The translations under genes were made by a program, and so were the position numbers. DNA of 64,000 bases. It comes from Polyangium spumosum. GTDB lineage: Bacteria > Myxococcota_A > Polyangia > Polyangiales > Polyangiaceae. Positions 25,418 to 34,277 of this stretch are shown piece after piece. The stretch is taken from assembly GCF_009649845.1 (NCBI RefSeq), contig NZ_WJIE01000006.1, forward strand, positions 310,001-374,000. Direction: 5' to 3'. Position 1 is the first letter of the stretch. Each line of letters opens with the position of its first letter. The notes below the pieces were generated by a model. That model saw nothing but the letters and a program-made list of their open reading frames with translations. It was not told the DNA's origin and searched no databases.

Positions 25418-25476
25418 TTTGAAAACCGCCGTACCCGGAAGGGTACCAGGGGTTCGAATCCCTTCTCCTCCGCTGA
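25418..25476 (+). repeat. attR core: tRNA-Ser 3' fragment, copy B
   Basis: 59 bp identical to 5154-5212. Only the 3' part of the tRNA is present (anticodon loop onward), so it is not a functional gene. The sequence after it, CTGATTTTCG, is shared with the third copy (31681-31690), not with copy A. Confidence 0.9.
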
Positions 25477-26020
25477 TTTTCGGAGTGATCTTGGGTAGTT
25501 GATGCGGTCGCCGGGGTGGCCAGGAGTGGACAGGCGCGGACGGGGCTGGAGGCGGGTTCTGGCGAATTTCTGGCAAGCGGGAGGGCGCTCAGGGGTGCGT
25601 CCGCGTGCGGATGCGCGTCGTGTGGTGGTAGGGTGCGTGGCTTCAGGATGAGATCATCTTCTCGAGCCACGCTGGGAGATGTCGTGTCGTGATAGGAACG
25701 AAGGGAGTGTTCCGCGGGAAGTTAAGTCCGAGTGTTTGGTGCGACAAATAGGCCGCCGCCCAAGCCGGGCCCCCCGGCGCCATCATTGCCGTCTGCGCCA
25801 CCTCGTCCAGCCGCGCCCATACGGCCATCGCTCCCGCCAGCCGGACATGCTCCGTTCTCGCTGGAGCCGCTGGGCGAGCAGCAAATAAATCGCATGATAC
25901 GCGCCGCTTGCTGGCCAGCGTGATCGAGCGACGATCCCGCAGATAGCGAGGCGCTTATAACCTCTTGGTTCAAGCGCACGATGGCGGCGAGAAGCGCCAC
26001 GGACTGAGAGCCATGCCTCC
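25477..26020. other. 544-bp stretch with no clear gene
   Basis: No convincing reading frame, hairpin or promoter is seen. A minus-strand frame at 25722-26000 has a Gly-rich end (GAAGRGGADGNDGAGGPG) that may be the remnant of a glycine-rich surface protein or chance. Confidence 0.4.
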
Positions 26021-26380
26021 TCAGTTCAGATCGAAATAGACCTCGAATACGCTTTGGTCCCGCGACGAGCGAATGTAGAGCTCCTCGAAGAGCCCATATC
26101 CCTGGATACAGATGAAGGGACGCTCGCCGTTATCTCGGGACATGAACTCTTCGCGTAACAGTGGGCGAGTGCAAAAAAATAGCCCCTCGAAGTTCCCCTT
26201 CCAGCCGACGTGCTTCTTGAGCAGCAAGCATCGACGTCCGTCTGGCAGGTGTGCAGCGTAAATCTTGCCATTGTGGCTCAAGCCCACGAGTGAATCTGGT
26301 AGCCCGATCTCGTGCACTCGGCCTTGCTCGAGATCTTGCCTCGAAATCCACTCCACCACCCGTTTCAGCGCCTCTTCCAT
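26021..26380 (-). CDS. Small protein after the toxin-like gene, possible immunity protein
   Basis: A 119-residue soluble protein, MEEALKRVVEWISRQDLEQG at the start, with a beta-rich remainder (GKIYAAHLPDGRRCLLLKK, RPFICIQGYGLFEELYI). AAGGAGG lies upstream of ATG 26380. It directly follows the toxin-like gene on the same strand, 38 bp away, which is the usual place and size for a cognate immunity protein. No family name is known to me; the assignment is from context. Confidence 0.6.
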   Translation of the reverse strand: MEEALKRVVEWISRQDLEQGRVHEIGLPDSLVGLSHNGKIYAAHLPDGRRCLLLKKHVGWKGNFEGLFFCTRPLLREEFMSRDNGERPFICIQGYGLFEELYIRSSRDQSVFEVYFDLN

Positions 26381-26418
26381 GACACCCTCCTTCACGTCAA
26401 CGAATGATCTGTGCGTGC

Positions 26419-27423
26419 TCAGAAGACCCCAGGGGCGGGTTCTGCGCGATCTCCTCCTGATGAATTCAGCCAATGCCAGTTGACATCGAACGAGCCGCCG
26501 CTGTAAGTCTGGGGGCAGGCCGGATTACAGTTCGGCCGATCACCTGCGGGAGCTGCCACGGACGGCCAGCCGTCGTACCCCGCGCGCGCCCATTGCTGGC
26601 TCGCTTCATAGTTGCCTGCTGCCCCCCGCCCCGGGAGCGGGCCCTTGTAGGCGAGGATCATGCCGTACATGGCGGCAGGTGAATATTGCATCGCGATCTT
26701 TATGTAGGTATCGCTCGTCCACACCGAGCTCGCTGCTTTTCCCATGTAGTACGAAGAGCAGAGTTGGCACATGACGCCGAAGATCACGTAATTAACCGAG
26801 CCGGCATAATAACACTGATCGCCGACCTGCACCGTGTTTTGGCAGGGAGGAGCCGAGCAGGCCGGTCTATACCTAGCGATCCAACCCTGGTTATGCAGTT
26901 CGACGATGTCCCACGCGACGGAGGCCATGCTCTGCCCGTTGCCATTGTCCTGAAGCGAATTCAGTGCGGCGCAAGCCCCCCATTTCCTATTGTCGTCCCA
27001 GCTGGCGAACTGGCTCCTCGTCTTATTAATCGCGGCGATGACCTGCTCGGTCACGTCGGGGCCGCAAAAGGTCGTGGAGCACATGGCCGTGGCGGGATTG
27101 CCTTTGGTCTTGTTTTCCTTGGCCGACGCGCGCTTGAATCGCTTCAGCGCCGCAAGCTGGAGGAGCGTTCGCCTTAGCTCGGCCTCGGTCGCGAAGTGGA
27201 TCTCCCTGGGAGGCGTCCAGATCTCGCGCGCAGGTATGAGGAGGGAAGGGGCATCCGCAAAAAACCACATCCCGCGAAGGAGCCGATCCGCGTGGCGCTC
27301 ACTGCTGCCTTTCAGTGTGGCGAGGAGCTCGCGATACCTCTCGTCGTTTCGTTCGTCCTGCCACAACCATTGGACACGAGGCGCCCGCGGGGCCGACTCT
27401 TTACGTTGCATGCAGTCGCACAT
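26419..27423 (-). CDS. Toxin-like effector with Cys-rich C-terminal domain
   Basis: A 334-residue protein. The N-terminal ~110 residues are helical; the C-terminal ~210 have the pattern CSTTFCGPDVTEQVIAAI, then WDDNRKWGACAALNSL, TVQVGDQCYYAGSVNYVIFG and WARAGYDGWPSV. In my experience this CGPDVT...VNYVIFG layout is found at the C-termini of polymorphic-toxin-type proteins, but no catalytic residue is identified. There is no signal peptide, so delivery by a type VI-like or other contact system would be needed. GGAGGGG lies before ATG 27423. Genes on both sides run on the same strand with short gaps. Confidence 0.65.
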   Translation of the reverse strand: MCDCMQRKESAPRAPRVQWLWQDERNDERYRELLATLKGSSERHADRLLRGMWFFADAPSLLIPAREIWTPPREIHFATEAELRRTLLQLAALKRFKRASAKENKTKGNPATAMCSTTFCGPDVTEQVIAAINKTRSQFASWDDNRKWGACAALNSLQDNGNGQSMASVAWDIVELHNQGWIARYRPACSAPPCQNTVQVGDQCYYAGSVNYVIFGVMCQLCSSYYMGKAASSVWTSDTYIKIAMQYSPAAMYGMILAYKGPLPGRGAAGNYEASQQWARAGYDGWPSVAAPAGDRPNCNPACPQTYSGGSFDVNWHWLNSSGGDRAEPAPGVF

Positions 27424-27428
27424 GGTGC

Positions 27429-27776
27429 TTACCCCTCCCCTGACGTGCAGGCGTATATGTAAGCCATTTTCGTCGTCGCATCCACGTACGCATTTCGGAG
27501 AATTTCCGTGGAGAAAGGGCAATTGCCATCTCGATCGAAATCTCGTCCGAGGTGAACCATGGCTCCAATGTAAAGTGAGACGTTATAATCAGAGCGAATA
27601 TCATAGGCCGCCGCGCGCTCGATTCCGAGTCGAATGAGCCGGCGCAGCTCGTCCTCGCTGACCGACGCGAGTGCAGCATGGAAATGCTCTCGCAGCCGCC
27701 GTGCAGTACGCGCCTCGAAGTCCAGTGCGGCAAGCCTCTCGAACGCAGCCATCTGATGTTTCTTGATCTGGATCAT
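27429..27776 (-). CDS. Accessory protein upstream of the toxin-like gene
   Basis: A 115-residue helical protein: FEARTARRLREHFHAALAS, then EDELRRLIRLGIERAAAYDI, and YIGAMVHLGRDFDRDG. Proteins with this IRxGIERAxxY...GRDFD pattern are often encoded next to type VI secretion or polymorphic-toxin genes in proteobacteria and myxobacteria. It ends 5 bp before the toxin-like gene. A role as adaptor or chaperone for that toxin is inference from context. Confidence 0.65.
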   Translation of the reverse strand: MIQIKKHQMAAFERLAALDFEARTARRLREHFHAALASVSEDELRRLIRLGIERAAAYDIRSDYNVSLYIGAMVHLGRDFDRDGNCPFSTEILRNAYVDATTKMAYIYACTSGEG

Positions 27777-28294
27777 GTGTGGCCTAGTGATTGGTGTGAG
27801 TACAGTAACTATATGAGCGCCATCCGGTTCCGGAAGGCGAAATCCTATTCTGCGTAAAGCAACCCACCACAGGAAAGGGCCCTCCGAGGAGCACGGTGGG
27901 CCCGGCCCGCCGGTTCTACAGTTGAATAGAACTGCGGTGATGGGAGTTTTTCGAGGTCCGCAGGCGCCTCGGGGCGGAACGCAGTGGACGACGAGGGCGT
28001 CGGTAGCTGCGTGCGACAAGGAGAGCTCCATGACCATCGCGGCCCTGCTCTCGCCACCCTGCGCCGAGACCAACCTTAATCCCGCGAAGTAGGCCGAGGC
28101 TTGCGACCGAGATGTGAGCGCAGAGAGGTTCAGGCTGTAGCTTTTTCAGAAGCGAGTTGCGCATGGGACGGCGAGTTTACTGGGGGGGCACACCGATCGC
28201 CACTACGCCTTTGTCGCAGAGGACGCAACCCTTCACGAAGCTTCTCCGGGTAGGATGTTGGATCGGCATCTGATCATCGGCAGAGGGGAGCCCC
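27777..28294. other. 518-bp divergent intergenic region
   Basis: This separates the minus-strand toxin operon from the plus-strand DUF4041 gene and should hold both promoters. On the minus strand two overlapping frames (28164 to ~28060, then ~28073 to 27777) give protein-like sequence such as SLLKKLQPEPLCAHISV and AAMVMELSLSHAATDALV, so a frameshifted remnant gene is possible. Confidence 0.4.
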
Positions 28295-29399
28295 GTGGAG
28301 ATTCTTCTCGTTGTCCTCCTGCTCGGCGCGCTCGCGGCCGTAGGGTTCTTCGCGTCGAAGGCGAAGAAGGCCGACGACGCGCTTCGGCAAGCGAACCAGG
28401 CGAACGCCGGTCTCGGCCAGCAGATCGCGAGCTTGCAGAAGCAGGTGAAGCGCCTGAGCCGCTACCAGACGGTCATCGACGCGGAAGAAGCTGCGGCTGC
28501 CATCCGCACGAAGGCAGAGACGTGGGCAGCGGAGGCACGAGCGCAAGCCGAAGCGGCGGCGACGCAGATGAAGACCGAAGCTCGGCACGAGGCGGATCGT
28601 CTCGTCGCAGAAGCAAAGACGACCAACGCGCAGGCACGTTCGTCAGCGCAAGCAACCGCGGCGCAGGCGTCGGCCGATGCTACGCGCATCATCGTCGAGG
28701 CCAACCGGCGCGCAGAGGAGATCGCTGCCGGTGCCCTCGAAGCCATGCGCGACTCGAAGCGCCTCGAGCAGACCGTGCGGGCGATGAAGAACGTCATCGA
28801 GGGGTACCGCGACCGCTACGTGATGCCCACCGCTGGACTACTCGATGCTCTCGCCGAGGAGTTCGGGTTCGCGGAGGCTGTGCAGCGGCTCAAGGCAGCG
28901 CGCGAGTGCGACGTGCGACTACGTGAAGGCGAACCGGCGCACGACCGCCATCGAGTTCGTGCTCGACGCCTTCAATGGCAAAATCGACGCGACCCTCGCC
29001 GAGTTGCGGCACGGCAACCACGGCACCCTGCAGCAGAAGATCCGCGATGCCTTCACGCTCGTGAACCACAACGGACGCACGTTCCGCGGCGCCCGGATCC
29101 TGCCCGAGTACTTGGAGGCGTGGCTCGAGGAGCTGCGCTGGGCCGTCGTCGCGCAGGAGCTGAAGCTCGAGGAGCGTGAAGAGCAGAGGCTCATCAAGGA
29201 GCAGATCCGCGAGGAAGAGCGAGCGCAGCGCGAGTTCGAGAAGGTGTTGAAGGAGGCCGAGAAGGAGCAGGAGACGATCCGCAAGGCGATGGAGAAGGCG
29301 CGGCGTGACGTCGACAAGGCGAGCGCGGAAGAGCGCGCGAAGTACGAGGAGAAGCTGCACGAGCTGTCCGAGAAGCTCCGCGTCGCCGAGGAGACGTGA
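28295..29399 (+). pseudogene. DUF4041 domain gene, frameshifted and lacking nuclease domain
   Basis: Read from GTG 28295 it has a membrane segment (ILLVVLLLGALAAVGFFAS), a long coiled coil, and MPTAGLLDALAEEFGF. The DUF4041 part (TAIEFVLDAFNGKID, ARILPEYLEAWLEELRW, EEQRLIKEQIREEERAQRE) continues in a different frame (+1 relative), joined near 28860-28905. Full-length family members continue into a GIY-YIG (T5orf172) nuclease; here the frame stops at VAEET* and that domain is absent. So the gene is doubly damaged unless the shift is a sequencing error or programmed. The family is phage- and defence-associated. Confidence 0.75.
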
Positions 29400-29630
29400 A
29401 CAAAAGCGACGTGCGGGCTGAACGGCAGAGCGTTCCCCCCTTGAGTTTGACCGCGGACCGGCGTACATGGCAAACGGATCTGGAGACAAACCCGCCAGGA
29501 GCACGACCCATGGCGAAATTCTGCCGGAAATCGCTCACCTTCTGGGTGTGTGAAGAAATATACGGTTTTTCCGTTGCCCGTCGGCGAACTTCCGTGGTTC
29601 GTCGGGGCACGAGCGTGCCTGGAGGTGCCC

Positions 29631-31370
29631 ATGCGACCGCTTGATGTCCCCATCGGGGTTTCGGACTTCAAGGCGCTGCGCGAGGGAGGCAAGTACTACG
29701 TCGACAAGACGGAGTTCATCAGCGATGTCCTCCGGGCGCCGCCGCAGGTGCTGCTGTTCCCTCGACCGAGGCGGTTCGGCAAATCGCTGAACATGTCGAT
29801 GCTCAAGTACTTCCTCGAGCGGAGCTCGGAGGACCGGAGGCCGCTGTTCGAGGGGCTCGCGGTGATGCGCGACCAGGACAACCTCGCTCATTTCCAGCAA
29901 TACCCGGTCATCTACACGCGCCTCGGGACCGTGTGGGCCGGCGATCGCGTGGAGGCCAGGGAGACGCTCCGCGAGGAGGTGCGTCGGATCTACGAACCGC
30001 ATGCCTATCTCCTGACGGAGGGAGCCCTCACGCCGCACGAGCGAGCGCGTTTTCTGGAGATCTTCGAACGTCGGGCAGACGAGGCACTCCTGGGCTCGGC
30101 GCTGGATGATTTGTCCCGGTTCCTGCACAGGTACCATGGCAAGCGCGTGGTCATCCTCGTGGATGAATACGATGCGCCGCTGCACCTGTCCCAGGTGCAC
30201 AAATCGTTCGCCGAGACCGTCGAGCTGATTCGTAAGTTCCTTCATTCTGGCATCAAGGACAACCCCCACCTGTTCAAAGGCGTCCTGACAGGCATCCTTC
30301 GGGTCTCCAACGAGAGCATCTTCTCGGGCCTCAATAACGTCGTGACATATTCGATCCTTCGTTCGGAGTGCGCGACTTCGTTCGGGTTCACGGAGGAGGA
30401 GACGAAGAAGATCCTCCGCGACGCCGATGGGCATGATCAGTTCGAACGCGTGCGAATCTGGTATCAGGGGTATTTGTTTGGCGAGCAGTCGATCTTCAAT
30501 CCATGGTCGGTGCTGAACTTCGTGCACCAGAGCGACGTGCGGTTTCTCAACTACTGGGCGAGGGAGAGCCCGAGCGACTTCTCCGAAGAGCTGATCGCCA
30601 GGTGGTTCACCCAGTGTTACGAGGACTTCGAGAAGCTTTTGCGCGAAGAGGTCATCGAGAAACCCATCCAGGACCATATCGCGCTGCGGGACGCGACGAA
30701 CCACCAAGAAACGGTGTGGAGCATCCTGGTGATGACCGGCTACCTGCGGGCCGAGGCTGTCGACCAGCGCGAGGAAGACGAAGATGGCGAGCCCCTCTGC
30801 AAGCTGTCCTTCCCGAACCGAGAGGTCAGGGGTAGGTTCACGCGCATCTTCAAGCGATGGATGGAGGCTGGCATCGGTGGCAAGCCGGGGCTCGCCGAGC
30901 TCGAGCTCTCCCTTCTCGAGGGGAATGCGGAGCGGCTCGCCGTCCTCCTGGAGGGCTTCCTGCTCAAGCTATCGAGCTACGACCGCGCGCCGAAAGACGT
31001 CGAAGCGCACTACCACGTGTTTCTCATGGGAATGCTCGTCACCCTGGAAGAGCGCGTTTTCCAGGTAAAATCGAACGGCGAATCCGGGCATGGGCGGTAC
31101 GACGTGATGCTGATCCCGAAGAGGCCGGGCTTGCCAGGTGTGGTGATGGAGCTCAAGGTGCTGCCGGCGTCGGGGTCCAAGGTCCCCAGCAAGGCAAAGG
31201 TCGACGCCGCGTTGGACGCCGCGCTCCTGCAGATCGAGACGCTCGAGTACGCACAGGAACTGCGCGAGCGAGGCGCGAAGCCCATCCATGAGATCGCGGT
31301 CGTATTTTCGGGCAAGCGCGCCTGGGTGCGGTCGCGTCGCGCATCACCCAGGCGTTTACCTCCACGTTAG
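29631..31370 (+). CDS. AAA-ATPase-like protein with PD-(D/E)XK nuclease domain
   Basis: A 579-residue protein. It opens with PLDVPIGVSDFKALREGG and YYVDKTEFI, then the family's P-loop form FPRPRRFGKSLNMSM and Walker B VVILVDEYDAPL, followed by NPWSVLNFV; the C-terminal ~130 residues have a nuclease fold with GRYDVMLIP and VVMELKV (D...ExK). This AAA-ATPase-like/PD-(D/E)XK family is widespread and mobile-element associated; its biological role is not settled. GGAGG lies 5 bp before ATG 29631. Intact, with all motifs. Confidence 0.88.
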   Translation: MRPLDVPIGVSDFKALREGGKYYVDKTEFISDVLRAPPQVLLFPRPRRFGKSLNMSMLKYFLERSSEDRRPLFEGLAVMRDQDNLAHFQQYPVIYTRLGTVWAGDRVEARETLREEVRRIYEPHAYLLTEGALTPHERARFLEIFERRADEALLGSALDDLSRFLHRYHGKRVVILVDEYDAPLHLSQVHKSFAETVELIRKFLHSGIKDNPHLFKGVLTGILRVSNESIFSGLNNVVTYSILRSECATSFGFTEEETKKILRDADGHDQFERVRIWYQGYLFGEQSIFNPWSVLNFVHQSDVRFLNYWARESPSDFSEELIARWFTQCYEDFEKLLREEVIEKPIQDHIALRDATNHQETVWSILVMTGYLRAEAVDQREEDEDGEPLCKLSFPNREVRGRFTRIFKRWMEAGIGGKPGLAELELSLLEGNAERLAVLLEGFLLKLSSYDRAPKDVEAHYHVFLMGMLVTLEERVFQVKSNGESGHGRYDVMLIPKRPGLPGVVMELKVLPASGSKVPSKAKVDAALDAALLQIETLEYAQELRERGAKPIHEIAVVFSGKRAWVRSRRASPRRLPPR

Positions 31371-31625
31371 CCGCCTCCAGTGGGAGGACGCCTCGGGGCG
31401 GTCGCGTGGGCAACGGATGGGCAACGGGGGCGTGGCCGGCGTGCATGGGCGACGGCGCGTGTACACGAGGCCCCTCGTACCGCCGGCATTCACGTCATGC
31501 CGGGTCACTTACCATGGCGAGGATGAGCTTCCCCAGCGCGAGGTCCGGCGGCTCCCCCGGCGTCAGTCGCCATGTGCCGATGCCGAACCGCTAACTCACA
31601 CCACCCTCCACCCGCACCCTCGTTT

Positions 31626-31684
31626 TTTGAAAACCGCCGTAGGGGAAACTCGACCAGGGGTTCGAATCCCTTCTTCTCCGCTGA
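31626..31684 (+). repeat. Diverged tRNA-Ser 3' fragment, copy C
   Basis: Same length and layout as copies A and B, but about nine of 59 bases differ, eight in the variable arm (GGGGAAACTCGACC against CCCGGAAGGGTACC) and one in the acceptor 3' strand. The variable arm still almost pairs, so this probably derives from a different tRNA-Ser allele brought by an incoming element. It marks the right end of the older island. Apart from it, 31371-31719 shows no gene. Confidence 0.85.
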
Positions 31685-31719
31685 TTTTCGCAGGTCATTT
31701 CACCGCGCCGATGGGCCCT

Positions 31720-32619
31720 TCAGGTCTCCACCAACCCCAGATGCTCGTACGCCGCCACCGGCTCCTCCGGCAGACCGATGGGCGCGAGATACTTTTTTCG
31801 CAACGCCTCCCCGTCCATTTGCCCGACCAACCGAAATCCTGCAGCCTCCACGAATCCTGCGAGCTCCCGCGGCCGGATCCCCCAACGCATCCGCTCGCCC
31901 GCGATTCGCAGCGTCGCTCGGATCGGCCAATCCAGCGTCCCGAGGTGCGGCCGGCCCGCGTCGTCTCCATCCACGTACGAAAATGCCAGGTGGCTCCCGG
32001 CCGTCGTGTGCTCGCGTATCGCTCCTAAAAACGCCTTCACGTCCTTCACGTCCAGATACATCAAGAGCCCCTCGGCCACGACCACGCTCCGGGCGTCGCT
32101 TCGCCACGGCGTCCCGCGCAATACCTCGCCGAGTGATCGCTTCGACAGATCCGCCGCGCAAATGTGCAGGTTCGTCCTTTCGAACCCGGCTCCACGCACA
32201 CCTCTTCGCTTTGGCTCCGCCGTCGCCGGCGCGTCCACCTCCACGCACGTCACCTCCGGATGACGCCTCGCGACCATCGCCGCCAGCGGATCGAACCCTG
32301 CGCCCACCACAAGGAGCTGCGTCGCTCCCCCGGCGATCGCCTCCTCCACCACGTCTGCCATCCAGCGCTTGCGCAGCCCGAACCACACGAGCTGACCTCG
32401 CGCCGTGAAGGCCTCCGCAATCTCGTAGAACCGCTGCGTCCACGGCGCGCGCATCATGTCGATCTGCCGACGTCCGACCGCCCCCGAGGCGCGCAGGATT
32501 GCCTCGGCCGCGCTCGCGGCGCCTTCCGGCAAGAGCGGACCGAGTCGGGGCACCGCGTCGATCAGGATCAGGAACCGGGCGATCTTCTTGGCCGTCAGGC
32601 TCGGGCGGTCGTGGGGCAT
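31720..32619 (-). CDS. SAM-dependent methyltransferase (leucine carboxyl methyltransferase family)
   Basis: A 299-residue enzyme of the PF04072/TIGR00027 type. Visible are MMRAPWTQRFYEIAEA near the start, the SAM-binding strand and loop QLLVVGAGFDPLAAMVARRHP, the acidic end of the next strand VTCVEVDAPAT, and the family's VVVAEGLLMYLDVKDVKAFL. The substrate is unknown; relatives methylate carboxyl or hydroxyl groups of polyketides and small molecules. The ATG at 32617-32619 was chosen. It is the first chromosomal gene after copy C. Confidence 0.9.
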   Translation of the reverse strand: MPHDRPSLTAKKIARFLILIDAVPRLGPLLPEGAASAAEAILRASGAVGRRQIDMMRAPWTQRFYEIAEAFTARGQLVWFGLRKRWMADVVEEAIAGGATQLLVVGAGFDPLAAMVARRHPEVTCVEVDAPATAEPKRRGVRGAGFERTNLHICAADLSKRSLGEVLRGTPWRSDARSVVVAEGLLMYLDVKDVKAFLGAIREHTTAGSHLAFSYVDGDDAGRPHLGTLDWPIRATLRIAGERMRWGIRPRELAGFVEAAGFRLVGQMDGEALRKKYLAPIGLPEEPVAAYEHLGLVET

Positions 32620-32641
32620 GGCGCCCCCGAGCGTAGCACCC

Positions 32642-34276
32642 TCACCATTCGAGGCGCAGCCGCCCGTCCGTGTAGATTCGACCTGCCGCGCCGAGCGCCG
32701 TGGACCCGTTCCTGATCGTCCGGTGCACGTTCGCCGCGGGCCGGACCAGCGCGTCGCGGCCGCGATCGAACGTTTGAGCACGTACGATCACCCGATACGC
32801 CTTGTCGAGGGCGAGCGCGCGCTCGCGTGAGGGCAAGAGCAGGAACGCGAGGTCGCGATCGCCGCCGGGCGCCGCGCGCTGCACCTCGGATTCGGCGAGC
32901 ACGCCGCCGGGGAAGAAGCGCGCGAGCATCTCCTCGTTCGCGCGGAGCTCGTCGCCGCCGCCCACGCGCCGCAGGTACGTGAGCACCTCGGGCTCCGCGT
33001 GCCCGAGCTCGGGCACGTCGGGCATGCCGCGCAGGTCTTGCACGCGAAAGCCGTCGCTCCCGGGCACCTTGCGCGCGAAGGCGAACGTCTGATCGACCGT
33101 CACCCCCAGGCTCGAATGGCAACCCATGCAGAACCGATGCTCCTCGTCCGTCTGCAAACGGAGCCGCCCCTCCGCGTCCTCGATGAAGCCCTGCAATTGC
33201 CAGCCGAACGCATTCCGCAGCCCGCTCGTCGCCGACCCGGTGTAGACGGGCAAGAGCCCCTCGTCCTTCTCGTCCTGCTCCTTTTCGTAGGCCCGCAGGC
33301 GCGCCCATCGATCCGGCGCGAGCACCTTGCGTGAGTATCTGAGCTCCTTCATGCGCCGCGCGTGTTGCCCCGGCGCGTCCGGATCGAGGTACCGGACCGA
33401 ATGCAAGAACTCCACGCCGCGCGGATAGATGCCTCGCTCGAGCGGCTCGCTCGACGCGGCGCCCGCGTACGTGCGTGGCAGGCGCCGCACGCGCGTCACG
33501 CCCGCGGAGAGCGCGCCATCTCCGTCGAGATCCTCCCCGAGCAGCCGCTCGTCCACCGGCTCGATCGCGCGCTCGATCCGGTCCGCGGGCGCGTCCGGAT
33601 CCGCCGTGATCGCGGCCTCGAGCAAGGACAGGTTCAGCCTGTAGATCGCGCGTGACGGCGCGCCGTGTTTGTCCTTCTGGAACGGCTCTGGCAAGCGGAT
33701 GAAGACGTCGTCCGTGCTCCCGTTCGTGGGCCAGAACGTGCCCGGGAACGGCTTGAATCGCAGGGCGCGGAAGCCGCTCCCGTCGCGCGCGAAGCCCTCG
33801 TCGTCGAAGCCGCGATCGAGGTCGAGATCCGGCACGTACCCTTCGTAGCCTCGCGCCTCCGCGAGCGCGCGCCGGAGCGGCGTGTAGTTGTCCTCGCGCA
33901 CGTAGCGGAGGATCTCTTCGTCCGACGTCTGCGTGATCTGCGCGCTGCGATCGACGAAGAGGTTCTCGTGGTGGTTCTCGAGCGCCGCCTCCGAGAACGC
34001 GTATTCCTCCTGCAGGTGCCAGTCTGCGCGTACGTTCGGCCCGTGCGCGCTCGTGTGGCAGACCCAGCACGGGTTCGAGGTGCCGCCCGTCTTCGTGTAA
34101 CAGAGCGGCGGCACCGAGGCCTCGGGGTTCTTCACGAGCCCCCTCGCCTCGCGGGCGCGCGCGAGCGGGTCGTAGAGGCCCTCGGCGGCCCGCTCCTCGC
34201 GTCTTCCACACGCGCCCGTGACGAGGGCCGCGAGGAGCGCAGAGGCGAGCAAGGAGGCGGAGAGGCGCGTCTTCAC
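32642..34276 (-). CDS. Diheme c-type cytochrome lipoprotein
   Basis: A 544-residue lipoprotein (lipobox VTGACG). Two heme-attachment motifs are visible: CWVCH at 70-74 and CMGCH near residue 390. Between and after them the protein is rich in charged loops, with a calcium-binding-like DLDGDGALS. Starts at GTG 34274-34276, one base after the stop of the PhoX-like gene, so the two form an operon and may act together. Heme attachment implies an extracytoplasmic location and a redox role, yet no known cytochrome family is evident to me. Confidence 0.85.
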   Translation of the reverse strand: MKTRLSASLLASALLAALVTGACGRREERAAEGLYDPLARAREARGLVKNPEASVPPLCYTKTGGTSNPCWVCHTSAHGPNVRADWHLQEEYAFSEAALENHHENLFVDRSAQITQTSDEEILRYVREDNYTPLRRALAEARGYEGYVPDLDLDRGFDDEGFARDGSGFRALRFKPFPGTFWPTNGSTDDVFIRLPEPFQKDKHGAPSRAIYRLNLSLLEAAITADPDAPADRIERAIEPVDERLLGEDLDGDGALSAGVTRVRRLPRTYAGAASSEPLERGIYPRGVEFLHSVRYLDPDAPGQHARRMKELRYSRKVLAPDRWARLRAYEKEQDEKDEGLLPVYTGSATSGLRNAFGWQLQGFIEDAEGRLRLQTDEEHRFCMGCHSSLGVTVDQTFAFARKVPGSDGFRVQDLRGMPDVPELGHAEPEVLTYLRRVGGGDELRANEEMLARFFPGGVLAESEVQRAAPGGDRDLAFLLLPSRERALALDKAYRVIVRAQTFDRGRDALVRPAANVHRTIRNGSTALGAAGRIYTDGRLRLEW

Positions 34277-34277
34277 G

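Larger units (their letters stand above)
5154..25476. mobile_element. Integrative element in tRNA-Ser (~20.3 kb)
   Basis: The element is bounded by perfect 59-bp direct repeats of the tRNA-Ser 3' end, with matching short arm-type repeats inside each end (5303-5326 and 25312-25334). It encodes a tyrosine integrase (21608-22675) with a HTH gene before it, an XRE/ImmA pair, and its own replication operon (HTH, primase, helicase-polymerase fusion). Cargo lies at both ends and in an 8-14.7 kb block of sigma factors and Cys-rich secreted proteins. I see no relaxase, type IV secretion, capsid, terminase or portal genes, so it may be a non-conjugative integrative element, an integrating plasmid or a satellite moved by something else. 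Confidence 0.88.
25477..31684. mobile_element. Probable older, tandem genomic island
   Basis: The 6.2 kb from attR to the diverged tRNA-Ser fragment at 31626-31684 has no integrase of its own. It contains a toxin/immunity-like trio, a broken DUF4041 gene and an AAA-ATPase/nuclease protein, with less GC-rich stretches. The simplest reading is an earlier insertion at the same tRNA, later followed by insertion of the 20-kb element. Confidence 0.5.

Noticed and set aside
25220-25670. Minus-strand frames with the same GGEGIRTPGTLPGTAVFK peptide
   Set aside because: Again the antisense of the tRNA-Ser fragment at attR, not a gene.
25722-26000. Gly-rich minus-strand frame
   Set aside because: Short, low complexity and without a ribosome site; at best a remnant.
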